Part shown: positions 1 to 6,988 of the stretch, in pieces
How the letters are laid out: each line of letters begins with the position of its first letter
How positions within the stretch are numbered: the first letter of the stretch is position 1
NCBI GenBank assembly: GCA_017457105.1
Contig: JAFTIA010000017.1
Span: 1-49,521 of the forward strand
Direction: 5' to 3'
Length of the DNA stretch: 49,521 bases
DNA from: Lentisphaeria bacterium
GTDB taxonomy: Bacteria > Verrucomicrobiota > Lentisphaeria > Victivallales > Victivallaceae
Translations under genes and position numbers: made by a program
Notes under the pieces: generated by a model
What the model was told of the DNA's origin: nothing
The model's database searches: none
What the model saw: only the letters and a program-made list of their open reading frames with translations

Positions 1-274
1 AGCGGGGGGCCGGGGGCGGGTAGCACCCATCTCCGCTACGCTACGCCGTGGCAAGCCCGCTGGCATGTAACGGCACCTCCACTTCGTTTCAGTGCCGGAG
101 GCTCGAGAGGGCGTAAGCCCGACAGCCGACCATTCCGCAGCGGCACGATGCCGCCCCTTGACTCGTCGCTTGACGATTGAAAATCGTCTGCGCTTCTAAA
201 ATCAGTCTGCATTTGGTACACAACCGGATAATATACCGCATGGCATATTATAAAACAAGTAGTGCAACAATATT

Positions 275-370
275 TTATGCAGAATTTTGATAAAGTGCCA
301 CCCCGAGTCCGGCAAGTGTCAAGCCCGCCGGAAATAGAATAACCTTTTTGATTTTGCGGTATGACTGCAT
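275..370 (-). CDS. Possible small hydrophobic peptide (31 aa)
   Basis: A 31-codon leftward frame begins with ATG (368-370) and ends with TAA (275-277). The product opens MQSYRKIKKV, a basic start, and continues with about 17 mostly non-polar residues (VILFPAGLTLAGLGVAL) before a short polar end, the layout of a single-pass membrane peptide. It lies about 80 bases downstream of a strong leftward promoter (455-482). Against it, no clear Shine-Dalgarno sequence precedes the ATG (only an AAGAGAA-like stretch 8-14 bases upstream), and so short a frame can arise by chance. No family is recognised. Confidence 0.25.
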   Translation of the reverse strand: MQSYRKIKKVILFPAGLTLAGLGVALYQNSA

Positions 371-454
371 GGTGGATTTCTCTTGTTTTTTTCGGGCTTG
401 AACGCTCTTTTGAAAGGCGGTCTTGCCGCAATATTTCTGTGAAAAAATGCCGAT

Positions 455-482
455 AATATACCGTTTTGAGGCAAAAAGTCAA
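455..482 (-). promoter_or_regulatory. Leftward promoter, TTGACT-16-TATATT
   Basis: On the minus strand a TTGACT box (477-482) is followed after 16 bases by TATATT (455-460). It is among the best-matching promoters of the window and would start a transcript near 448 running left through the small frame at 275-370. A second, weaker copy of the same -10 sequence lies further left around 231-236, preceded by TTGTTT. Confidence 0.55.
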
Positions 483-516
483 GTGGATCCGTGCAATTTG
501 CGGTGGAGGATCTTGC

Positions 517-545
517 TTGACAAAGGGCTTGCCGGATGATAGAGT
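517..545 (+). promoter_or_regulatory. Promoter of the beta-propeller gene, TTGACA-17-TAGAGT
   Basis: A consensus TTGACA (517-522) is followed after 17 bases by TAGAGT (540-545). The start codon at 572 follows about 20 bases behind the expected transcription start, with a GGGGTTG ribosome site at 560-566. Confidence 0.5.
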
Positions 546-571
546 ATGGCGTTATTACATGGGGTTGAAAA

Positions 572-2848
572 ATGAAAATAAAATATATTCTGTTGGGCTG
601 CTGCTGTTTTCTGACATGGGGACTTGTCGGAAAGGAGATTTCTCTGGGGACACCGGTCCGGGAGTCGGAAATGCGGACACTTTTTCCGGTGGTGGACGGA
701 AAAGAGCGGTATATCATTGCCGACGTGCAGGATTATGCGGAGCGGGGGTATCTCTTGAAAACCGATCTTTTGACCGGCAGGACCCGTAAGCTGCAGAATC
801 CACCGGAAGTGGTGCAGGATGATTCATTCGGTGCAATGGTGACTGGGGACCGTCATTTTTTCTATTCACAGGGGAATGTGGTTCTCTCCTGCGATCTCCG
901 GAAAGAATCATGGCGTGTGTGGGGAAAGATCGATCCGGAAACATCGTATTATTTTGCTTTTACGGAAGGTGCTGACGGTACAGTCTGGTGCGGAGGCTAT
1001 CCCAAAACAAAACTTCTTTCCCTCGACCGGAAGACCGGAATCGTAACCGATCACGGCAGAATGGATCCCCAAGAGGCGTATTTGACCAGTCTGGCGCAGG
1101 ATGACCGGGGCTTTCTTTACGGAGCCATTGCACAGACACGGCGGGGACTTGTTGCGTATCATCCGGCAACCGGGGAGAAACGGCAGCTTCTTCCAGATGC
1201 GTTGCGGAAAAACGGCAGATTGTATGTTTACCTGGGGCGTGACGGTGCTGTATATACCACGGTGGACGGCAGGATCGCACGGCTGTATAACGGTTCTCTG
1301 GAATGGGTGAACAAGGGGGCCGCCCGGGCACAGGATTTCCATAGTGCCACCTATCTAGCCCCGTATAACAAAACATTCCCGGACGGGACATCGGTTTTTC
1401 TTTATGACACCGGCAACCGCCGGGTGACATTGCAGCTTGCCGATGACTCGTTGCGGCATCTGGATCTGGGGGAACACTCCGGCGGGACCAGGTTGAGCGG
1501 GAAAGTATTGATGCCGGACGGCAAACTTTTTCTTTCCAGCGGACACCCTATGCATTTGGCTTCAGCTGACTTGAATACGGGGAAACTCCATGATTTCGGG
1601 CCCATTCCCTATATCGCCGGAGGGACATTTACAGTGATGCAGCGTGCGCCGGATGGCAAAATCTATGCCGGACAATATGCCGGGGGCGGCTTGTGGGTCT
1701 ATGATCCCTCCCTGCCATGGATGCACCCGGGGATCAGCAAGCCGCTTTTCGGGAAAAGTGATCCGGTGGAACTTGCCCGGAGTTTTCAATCGCCGCCCGG
1801 AACCCGTTGTGCCCGGCTGAATGCGCCGGATGTGATTTTTTTCCGGGGGGCGGACTGGCAGACGAAAACATTTACCGTGCGGACGGGGGGGAGGTATTTT
1901 GTCAATATCATGTTTCTCACCTGTCCTGCGTATGGAGATGTTTTTCTGAAAATGGACGGAGAGGCCCTTGGGAAGGTGCAGACAAAGAGTGCCGTCGTCA
2001 GTTTTACGCCGGTATTGTCTTATCCTGTGGAACTTTCTGCCGGAGAACATGTTTTCAGCATCCGTTGTGCGGATAAAAAGGCCATGACGGGTATGGTTGC
2101 GTTTGAGATCGGGCAAGTTGACCGCTCTGCGGAATGGGGCGATGGCATCCGGGAAAATCCCCGCAGTCTGGGGTTCTGGATCAACGAAACAGGCCAGCCC
2201 CGGGGCCTGGCGGTATCCCCGGATAACAAAAAAGTTTATCTGGGCGGACTTGCCGGGTATGGTTTGAGCGGCGGGAAACTGATTGAATACGACACCGCTT
2301 CCGGCAAGTCGTTGATCCATGATATTCTTGCGCCCGGGGAAAGTGTGGAGGACTTGCAATGGCTGGAAAACGGCTTGCTCGCCATCGGGACTACCATCCG
2401 GGCGCAGGGCGGGGGCCGTGTCCTTGCCAAACATGCGGCGGTAAAGTTGTTTGATCCCCGTACAGGAAAAATGGTTGCAGAAAAAATGCTGGAAGGCGAA
2501 AGGCTGATCGACAGCGTGATCCCGTGGCAGGGCGTTCTGGTGGCGGTGGGGAATAGGGGGAAACTGTATCTGCTCGACCCGCAGACACTGGAAGTGAAAC
2601 GCACTGTCCGGACACGGCTTGCGGGCAGTATCTGTGTAACTCAAACGCCGGTGCTGGTTTCTCCTGAAGGTGTGCTGTATCTCTTTTCATCCCGCGGGAT
2701 CGGGCAGTTGCGCCATCCTTCAGGAGAGGTGGAGTGTATTTTTGCTTCAGAGGAGCGGAAGATCACTTCCGGGGCGGCGTATTACAAGGGCAGGCTTTAT
2801 TTTATCCGCAGTCACGAAATTTTCTCTGTTCCGGTTCAGCCGGAATAA
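572..2848 (+). CDS. Secreted beta-propeller protein with an internal carbohydrate-binding-like domain
   Basis: The 758-residue product starts with a basic-hydrophobic leader (MKIKYILLGC...), so it is exported; LLGC at residues 7-10 could be a lipobox, but the hydrophobic part before it is short, so ordinary signal peptidase cleavage near residue 20 is as likely. Most of the chain has the repeated beta-strand pattern of PQQ/SMP-30/YncE-type propellers (LSLDRKTG, AYHPATGEK, LFDPRTGK, LLDPQTLEV). Residues about 405-515 interrupt it with a segment resembling malectin or other carbohydrate-binding modules (a VRTGGRYFVNI strand, KMDGEAL, LSAGEHVFSIRC). Such proteins in PVC bacteria often sit in glycan-use regions, but substrate and activity cannot be read from the sequence. 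It has its own promoter and is followed by the pseudopilin promoter. Confidence 0.75.
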   Translation: MKIKYILLGCCCFLTWGLVGKEISLGTPVRESEMRTLFPVVDGKERYIIADVQDYAERGYLLKTDLLTGRTRKLQNPPEVVQDDSFGAMVTGDRHFFYSQGNVVLSCDLRKESWRVWGKIDPETSYYFAFTEGADGTVWCGGYPKTKLLSLDRKTGIVTDHGRMDPQEAYLTSLAQDDRGFLYGAIAQTRRGLVAYHPATGEKRQLLPDALRKNGRLYVYLGRDGAVYTTVDGRIARLYNGSLEWVNKGAARAQDFHSATYLAPYNKTFPDGTSVFLYDTGNRRVTLQLADDSLRHLDLGEHSGGTRLSGKVLMPDGKLFLSSGHPMHLASADLNTGKLHDFGPIPYIAGGTFTVMQRAPDGKIYAGQYAGGGLWVYDPSLPWMHPGISKPLFGKSDPVELARSFQSPPGTRCARLNAPDVIFFRGADWQTKTFTVRTGGRYFVNIMFLTCPAYGDVFLKMDGEALGKVQTKSAVVSFTPVLSYPVELSAGEHVFSIRCADKKAMTGMVAFEIGQVDRSAEWGDGIRENPRSLGFWINETGQPRGLAVSPDNKKVYLGGLAGYGLSGGKLIEYDTASGKSLIHDILAPGESVEDLQWLENGLLAIGTTIRAQGGGRVLAKHAAVKLFDPRTGKMVAEKMLEGERLIDSVIPWQGVLVAVGNRGKLYLLDPQTLEVKRTVRTRLAGSICVTQTPVLVSPEGVLYLFSSRGIGQLRHPSGEVECIFASEERKITSGAAYYKGRLYFIRSHEIFSVPVQPE

Positions 2849-2869
2849 GTTATTTTGTAAGAAAATGAC

Positions 2870-2897
2870 TTGATTTTTTCTGATTTCTTGCTATATT
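2870..2897 (+). promoter_or_regulatory. Pseudopilin promoter, TTGATT-16-TATATT with TGC extension
   Basis: TTGATT (2870-2875), a 16-base spacer and TATATT (2892-2897), preceded by TGC as in an extended -10, lie just after the stop of the upstream gene. Transcription would begin near 2904, before the first arm of the inverted repeat at 2927. Confidence 0.6.
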
Positions 2898-2926
2898 GCA
2901 TCAAGGAATGCTTTCGTTTACAAGAT

Positions 2927-3043
2927 CGCATAATATGCGTTCTGTTAAGTTTAGTGAGGGTGAAATTCGATTTTCGGTCGAAAATAGGGAGTAAAAAAAA
3001 TGAAATCAAGTTCAAAAAAGGTTAACAGAACGCATATTATGCG
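2927..3043. repeat. Perfect 22-bp inverted repeat framing the start of the first pseudopilin
   Basis: The 22 bases at 2927-2948 are the exact reverse complement of 3022-3043; the pair is separated by 73 bases. Each arm also contains the smaller palindrome CGCAT-AAT-ATGCG or its complement. In the mRNA the arms could pair and hold the ribosome site (GGGAG, 2987-2991) and the ATG at 3000 in the loop. The right arm codes for residues 8-15 and covers a second in-frame ATG at 3039. The repeat is directly visible; a role in translation control or as twin protein-binding sites is inference. Confidence 0.85.
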
Positions 3044-3758
3044 TCGTTGTTTCACGCTGATCGAACTTCTGGTGGTGATAGCCATCATCGCCATTCTTGC
3101 AGCCATGTTGCTGCCTGCGCTGAACAAAGCCCGTGCCACGGCACATGCCTCTAATTGCAAGGGGAATCTGAAGCAGATCAGTACCGCATTGACCCAGTAT
3201 GTTGATACTTATGATGGTTACCTGACTTTTGTGTACGATCAGGTTCTCGGGCATAAAACGGGGCATCATCAAATGTTGCCATTTTTGGGGGAAAGCAATA
3301 CGAACCCGACAACGGCGTATGTCAATAAAGTCCAGCAGTGCCCGACTGCCAAATGGACCATGTTTTATTATTATCTCGGATCCTCCTACGGATTTAATAT
3401 TGGCGGGGCGTATTTCGGTTATGCAAGCAATGCTTCTCATCTTCCCAATGGACTGCCGAAAAAAATCAATGTACTGAAGTTTCCTTCCCGAACCTGCGCC
3501 ATGGGGGACGGCCGGTTGAATTTTTCATTGACGACAGATTTGACCAAGGTGTTGCCGAATGGAAACGGAGGGGTGAATCAGGCCGCCTATGCCGCCTATC
3601 AGCAGGATGTTAACCAGGATCCGCGTTTGCGGCACAATGACGCAATGAATATGACCTTTTTTGACGGTCACGTGGATGCCCGGAAAGTTTTTGGTATAGA
3701 GTGTTATGGTGCTCCGTATGGTTCTGAATGGCGTCTGCTTTCCCGCGGGTATCTCTGA
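3000..3758 (+). CDS. Type II secretion/pilin-like pseudopilin with H-X9-DG motif (first of two)
   Basis: A 252-residue prepilin. The class III leader has a short basic segment, the cleavage site before [11 protein letters not shown] (around residues 18-28) and a roughly 20-residue hydrophobic helix. Near the C terminus [15 protein letters not shown] matches the prepilin-associated H-X9-DG motif common in planctomycetes and Lentisphaerota. A prepilin peptidase would cleave it and it would join a pilus-like fibre or remain in the membrane; its real role in these bacteria is unknown. The ATG at 3000 is preferred because GGGAG stands 8 bases upstream; the ATG at 3039 (MRRCFTL) has no ribosome site and lies inside the inverted repeat. 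It is followed after 28 bases by a close paralogue. Confidence 0.88.
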   Translation: MKSSSKKVNRTHIMRRCFTLIELLVVIAIIAILAAMLLPALNKARATAHASNCKGNLKQISTALTQYVDTYDGYLTFVYDQVLGHKTGHHQMLPFLGESNTNPTTAYVNKVQQCPTAKWTMFYYYLGSSYGFNIGGAYFGYASNASHLPNGLPKKINVLKFPSRTCAMGDGRLNFSLTTDLTKVLPNGNGGVNQAAYAAYQQDVNQDPRLRHNDAMNMTFFDGHVDARKVFGIECYGAPYGSEWRLLSRGYL

Positions 3759-3786
3759 TTTTGAAAAATATAGAAAGGGGATTGCA

Positions 3787-4500
3787 ATGAAAAAACAACA
3801 CTTTACGCTGATCGAACTTTTGGTTGTGATTGCCATCATTGCCATTTTGGCAGCTATGCTGCTGCCCGCACTGAACAAGGCCCGGGATACTGCCCAGGCT
3901 GCAAGCTGCAAAAATAATTTGAAGCAGATCAGTTCCGGTGTGCTGCAGTATGTCAATACGCATGATGACTATTTGACTTTTATTTACGATCAAGTTACCG
4001 GGACCAGAACCGGTCATCACCAGATCCTGCCTTTCCTCGGTGCCAGCAATAAGAACTTGACCGATCCCACCATCAACCCTGTTCTCAACTGCCCGAAGGC
4101 GCAGTGGGTACAGGTTTATTACAAGCTGGGGATGTCTTACGGGTATAATACCGGACCTGCGTATTTCGGCTATGCCGCAAAGGCCGCTCATTTGCCCGGC
4201 GGATACCCGAAAAAGATCAACAAGGTAACTTATCCCTCCCGTACTTTTGCGGGGGCAGATGGCCGGTTGAATATCTCTTTTACCAATGTTTTGACGAATT
4301 GGAGTCCGGGGACGGACGGTGTGGGCAGCAGTTATGCCAAATATCAGCGGAATATTGCTGAAGATCCCCGTTTGCGGCACAATGATGCGTTGAACATGTT
4401 CTTTTTTGACGGTCATGTGGAACCGAAAAAAGTTTTCGGCATTGACGGGAACGCTGCCGCCGGGACCGAATGGCGGCTCATGGGGAAAGGGTATCTCTGA
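3787..4500 (+). CDS. Type II secretion/pilin-like pseudopilin with H-X9-DG motif (second of two)
   Basis: A 237-residue paralogue of the preceding gene. It has a minimal leader MKKQH, the cleavage site before [11 protein letters not shown], one hydrophobic N-terminal helix, and [15 protein letters not shown] near the end as the H-X9-DG motif. The two proteins align over nearly their whole length (for example TGHHQxLPFLG, GxSYGxN, PSRT, EWRLMxKGYL), so they are a recent tandem duplication. The start at 3787 follows GAAAGGGG with good spacing; longer readings from 3706 overlap the preceding gene and put extra sequence before the leader. Unlike the first copy it has no inverted repeat at its start. 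It is presumably co-transcribed and ends at the terminator at 4522. Confidence 0.88.
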   Translation: MKKQHFTLIELLVVIAIIAILAAMLLPALNKARDTAQAASCKNNLKQISSGVLQYVNTHDDYLTFIYDQVTGTRTGHHQILPFLGASNKNLTDPTINPVLNCPKAQWVQVYYKLGMSYGYNTGPAYFGYAAKAAHLPGGYPKKINKVTYPSRTFAGADGRLNISFTNVLTNWSPGTDGVGSSYAKYQRNIAEDPRLRHNDALNMFFFDGHVEPKKVFGIDGNAAAGTEWRLMGKGYL

Positions 4501-4521
4501 TACTGTTTTGCCGGAAAAGAG

Positions 4522-4556
4522 TGCTGCAGCTGGAAACGGTTGCAGCATTTTTTTTT
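4522..4556 (+). terminator. Rho-independent terminator of the pseudopilin operon
   Basis: TGCTGCAGC (4522-4530) pairs with GTTGCAGCA (4540-4548), including one G-T pair, and is followed by a run of nine T. Confidence 0.8.
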
Positions 4557-4582
4557 AGTTTCAACCAGCTTCCCGGATGAGA

Positions 4583-5458
4583 TCAGCGCGGCTGTTTCCG
4601 GTCAAATCTCCGGCGGTACTGGGTAGGTGTGCAGCCGAACCTGCGGCGGAATGCTCTGCTGAAACTGGCTGCATCCATGTAGCCCGCCCGTTCTGCGGCG
4701 GCATTGACAGGCGAGAACGCATCCCGCAGCATCCGGGCCGCAAACTGCATCCTTTCCTCCTGTACAAAATCCTGCAGGGTCACCCCCGTGTGTTCCCGGA
4801 ATACCCGGGAGAGATGTTCCCGGGAGACATGGAGCCGGTCTGCCACTTCCTGCAGCCGGAATGTTTGCTCCAGTCCCTCTGTGATCATGGTTTGAGCCGC
4901 CCGCACCATCTGACTTGCGGGGGTATCCTCCGCCGCGCGGGCAGGGGATACAGTCAGAAGGGTCATGGCATCCAATACGATTTTGGCCCCTTCTGCCGGT
5001 GTGACAAAACGCAGGGAACGGCGGCCGTTCCGGAAACTCTGGAGATAGCGGACATACCCTGCATCCTCCGGTACATGCAAGATCCTCCCGTAAGCGGAAA
5101 TGAGATCATTGAGCATTTGCAGTGCGGTTTTGCCCCGGAGCGAGAGCCACAGAAATTCCCATGGTTTTTCCCCATGTCCGGGATAGTAATACGATACCTG
5201 CGGATCCCCGTGGGCTGCCAGAAAAACGGTTCCCGGCAGCAGCGGATACACCGTATCTCCGTAACGGAACGCACCTTCGCCGGAAACGGTACAGACGATC
5301 TGGCTGAATTCCCCGGCAGGGCGCAGGCGTTCCGCTATATAATACCGGGGCGAGGTCTGGCGCTCCAGCACGATCTCATGGGGGACCGGAAAACTTTCCA
5401 AAGCACGGTCTTCCTGAAAGCGGACTTCCCACAAACGGATCTTTTCGTATCGGTACAT
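4583..5458 (-). CDS. AraC-family transcriptional regulator
   Basis: A 291-residue regulator. Residues about 40-100 form a cupin-like sensor (FSQIVCTVSGEG, YPLLPGTVFL) of the type that binds sugars or related ligands. Residues about 182-285 contain the two helix-turn-helix motifs of AraC/XylS proteins (LQEVADRLHVSREHLSRVF and AAERAGYMDAASFSRAFRR). It is divergent from the MocA-type oxidoreductase at 5709, with paired direct repeats between the two (5561 and 5602), so it most likely regulates that gene. The ligand is not known. The start is preceded by AGGA at a 9-base distance, and a TTGAAA-16-TACATT promoter lies upstream. Confidence 0.9.
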   Translation of the reverse strand: MYRYEKIRLWEVRFQEDRALESFPVPHEIVLERQTSPRYYIAERLRPAGEFSQIVCTVSGEGAFRYGDTVYPLLPGTVFLAAHGDPQVSYYYPGHGEKPWEFLWLSLRGKTALQMLNDLISAYGRILHVPEDAGYVRYLQSFRNGRRSLRFVTPAEGAKIVLDAMTLLTVSPARAAEDTPASQMVRAAQTMITEGLEQTFRLQEVADRLHVSREHLSRVFREHTGVTLQDFVQEERMQFAARMLRDAFSPVNAAAERAGYMDAASFSRAFRRRFGCTPTQYRRRFDRKQPR

Positions 5459-5499
5459 GGTTGTTGTTCCTGCGGATCAATATATCACATCCGGCGTAT

Positions 5500-5527
5500 A
5501 ATGTAGTTCCGTATTGACGATTTTCAA
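5500..5527 (-). promoter_or_regulatory. Promoter of the AraC gene, TTGAAA-16-TACATT
   Basis: On the minus strand TTGAAA (5522-5527), a 16-base spacer and TACATT (5500-5505), about 40 bases before the AraC start codon. Confidence 0.5.
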
Positions 5528-5560
5528 GTGGATAAAACTCTTTTTGGATCATTCATTTTG

Positions 5561-5618
5561 TGCAGAAAAATCCACGGAAATGGGCGTGTTCTCACAAATG
5601 ATGCAGAAAATATCACAT
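5561..5618. repeat. Paired direct repeats, likely AraC operator
   Basis: TGCAGAAAAATCCAC begins at 5561 and TGCAGAAAATATCAC at 5602; 12 of 15 positions agree and the offset is 41 bp, close to four helical turns. They lie between the divergent AraC gene and the oxidoreductase promoter at 5638. Two sites on one face of the helix upstream of the -35 box is the usual arrangement for AraC-type activators; binding here is inferred. Confidence 0.5.
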
Positions 5619-5637
5619 TTTGCATATTATTGTGGGC

Positions 5638-5665
5638 TTGCAATCTCTGTTTCCGGTTGTAGATT
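5638..5665 (+). promoter_or_regulatory. Promoter of the oxidoreductase gene, TTGCAA-16-TAGATT
   Basis: TTGCAA (5638-5643), 16 bases, TAGATT (5660-5665). It lies about 20 bases downstream of the second direct repeat, fitting activation by the divergent AraC protein. Confidence 0.5.
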
Positions 5666-5708
5666 TTTACATATACCATTTCTGTATTTCAATTGAAAGG
5701 AGAGAAAA

Positions 5709-6800
5709 ATGGCAAAGATGTTGAAAGCCGGTGTGATCGGTTTGGGGATGGGGGGAAATCATCTGGCGGGTTATCTGGCCCACCCGGATGTGGAAGTGGT
5801 GGCCATTGCCGACCGCCGGGAAGACCGCCGGGCTCTGCTGCCCACCAATTACCCTGATTTCAAGGGCAAGGTCTATACCGAGGGTATGGAGATGATCCAG
5901 AACGAAAAACTGGACATCGTTTCCGTGGCTGTCCCCAATAACCAGCACATGGAATTGACCATTGCCGCGCTGGAATCCGGTGCCCATGTCCTTTGCGAAA
6001 AGCCTATGGCCATGAACGAAGCTGAAGCGCAGAAGATGCTGGATACCGCCAAACGCTGCAACCGGAAACTGGGGATCGACTTTTCCTACCGTTTCTACCC
6101 CCAGTCCCGTGCCATGAAAGATATGATTTCTGAAGGTGCTTTGGGGGATATTTATTACGGACGCAGTGTCTGGTTCCGCCGCCGGGGTATTCCCGGTACG
6201 GCACGGAGCAACTTCAATACCGGTGCCGCAAACTCCGCCCCTATGGGCTCCTGGTTCTTTGACAAAGCCCAGTCCGGCGGCGGCCCGCTCATCGACCTCG
6301 GCGTGCATCGGCTGGACCTTGCACTGTGGCTCATGGGTTATCCCAAACCCACCTGGGTCATGGCAAGCACTTATACCAAGTTCGGCCCGGATATCGCCGC
6401 CAAGGCCGGATGCAAATATACCGTGGAAGATCTTGCCTGCGCCATGATCAAGCTGGACAACGGCGCCACGCTGGAACTGGATGCCTCCTGGGCATGCAAT
6501 ATCAAGGAACATGAATTGCAGACCATCCGTCTTCTGGGGACAAAGGGCGGCATGTATCAGTACAATTTGAATGAAGGTTATTCCTATCAGGTGGAATATT
6601 ACAATGAACTTGCCGGGCGTGCTTTTGACTGCGCCATGCACAATGCCGCCCCCATGCCCAGTTCTTTTGCGCTGTTTGCGGATGCGGTGCGGGACGATAC
6701 CCCGTTCCTCGTTCAGCCGGAAGAGGGGGTGACCGTCATGCGTATTCTGGACGCCATTTACCGTTCCGCCGAAACCGGCGAACCCGTAAAGCTGGCATAA
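5709..6800 (+). CDS. Gfo/Idh/MocA-family NAD(P)-dependent oxidoreductase
   Basis: A 363-residue protein with an N-terminal Rossmann fold (VIGLGMGGNHLAGYL, residues about 9-23) and the family signature LCEKPMAMNEAEA around residue 100, whose EKP lysine takes part in catalysis. The C-terminal half is the alpha/beta substrate domain, with GGGPLIDLGVHRLDLALWLMG supplying the conserved Asp and His. Members oxidise or reduce sugars, inositols or their derivatives; the substrate cannot be told. AAAGGAGAG precedes the ATG. Control by the divergent AraC regulator is likely. The transcript ends at the strong hairpin at 6915. Confidence 0.92.
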   Translation: MAKMLKAGVIGLGMGGNHLAGYLAHPDVEVVAIADRREDRRALLPTNYPDFKGKVYTEGMEMIQNEKLDIVSVAVPNNQHMELTIAALESGAHVLCEKPMAMNEAEAQKMLDTAKRCNRKLGIDFSYRFYPQSRAMKDMISEGALGDIYYGRSVWFRRRGIPGTARSNFNTGAANSAPMGSWFFDKAQSGGGPLIDLGVHRLDLALWLMGYPKPTWVMASTYTKFGPDIAAKAGCKYTVEDLACAMIKLDNGATLELDASWACNIKEHELQTIRLLGTKGGMYQYNLNEGYSYQVEYYNELAGRAFDCAMHNAAPMPSSFALFADAVRDDTPFLVQPEEGVTVMRILDAIYRSAETGEPVKLA

Positions 6801-6914
6801 GCTGTTTCAGTGTGCGGGCAGCCCGCCGGTCCAGCCTTGCAGGGAACCGCTGCAAGGCGATCCGGAACACCGGAAGATCAGGCGTTGTTCCGCACCACGC
6901 CATCAAAAAAAGAG

Positions 6915-6950
6915 GCGCATAAAAACGACTGTTTTTATGCGCTTTCTTTT
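6915..6950. terminator. Bidirectional terminator between convergent genes
   Basis: A perfect 12-bp stem, GCGCATAAAAAC (6915-6926) with GTTTTTATGCGC (6931-6942), has a 4-base loop, T-rich sequence on the right and an A-rich run on the left. It can end both the oxidoreductase transcript and the long leftward operon. Confidence 0.85.
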
Positions 6951-6988
6951 TCTCCCTGCCCGGAGAGGGCAGGGCGGGGGGCCGCAAA

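Larger units (their letters stand above)
1..516. other. Intergenic region without a convincing large gene; hairpin-rich left part
   Basis: No reading frame here resembles a known protein. The left 190 bases are GC-rich and contain four short hairpins in a row: CGGCAC 71-76 with GTGCCG 92-97, GGGC 109-112 with GCCC 117-120 around a GTAA loop, GCGGC 140-144 with GCCGC 150-154, and GACGAT 172-177 with ATCGTC 183-188. Right of 230 the base composition turns AT-rich and two leftward promoter-like elements appear. A long leftward open frame spans 36-482, but its only upstream start is a TTG inside a -35 box and its product is low-complexity, so it is not called. The hairpins could be a structured RNA or a transcription-end region for a gene outside the window. 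Confidence 0.5.

Noticed and set aside
36-482. Long leftward open frame of 148 codons
   Set aside because: Its start codon lies inside a -35 box, so it would not be in the transcript; the product is low-complexity at the end, has no family likeness and covers hairpins and promoter elements.
3039-3041. Internal ATG as the start of the first pseudopilin
   Set aside because: It would give a neat short leader ([11 protein letters not shown]), but no ribosome site precedes it and it lies in the inverted repeat; the ATG at 3000 has GGGAG.
2927-3043. Inverted repeat read as ends of a miniature transposon
   Set aside because: Only 73 bp lie between the arms, one arm is coding sequence of an intact gene, and no target-site duplication is visible.
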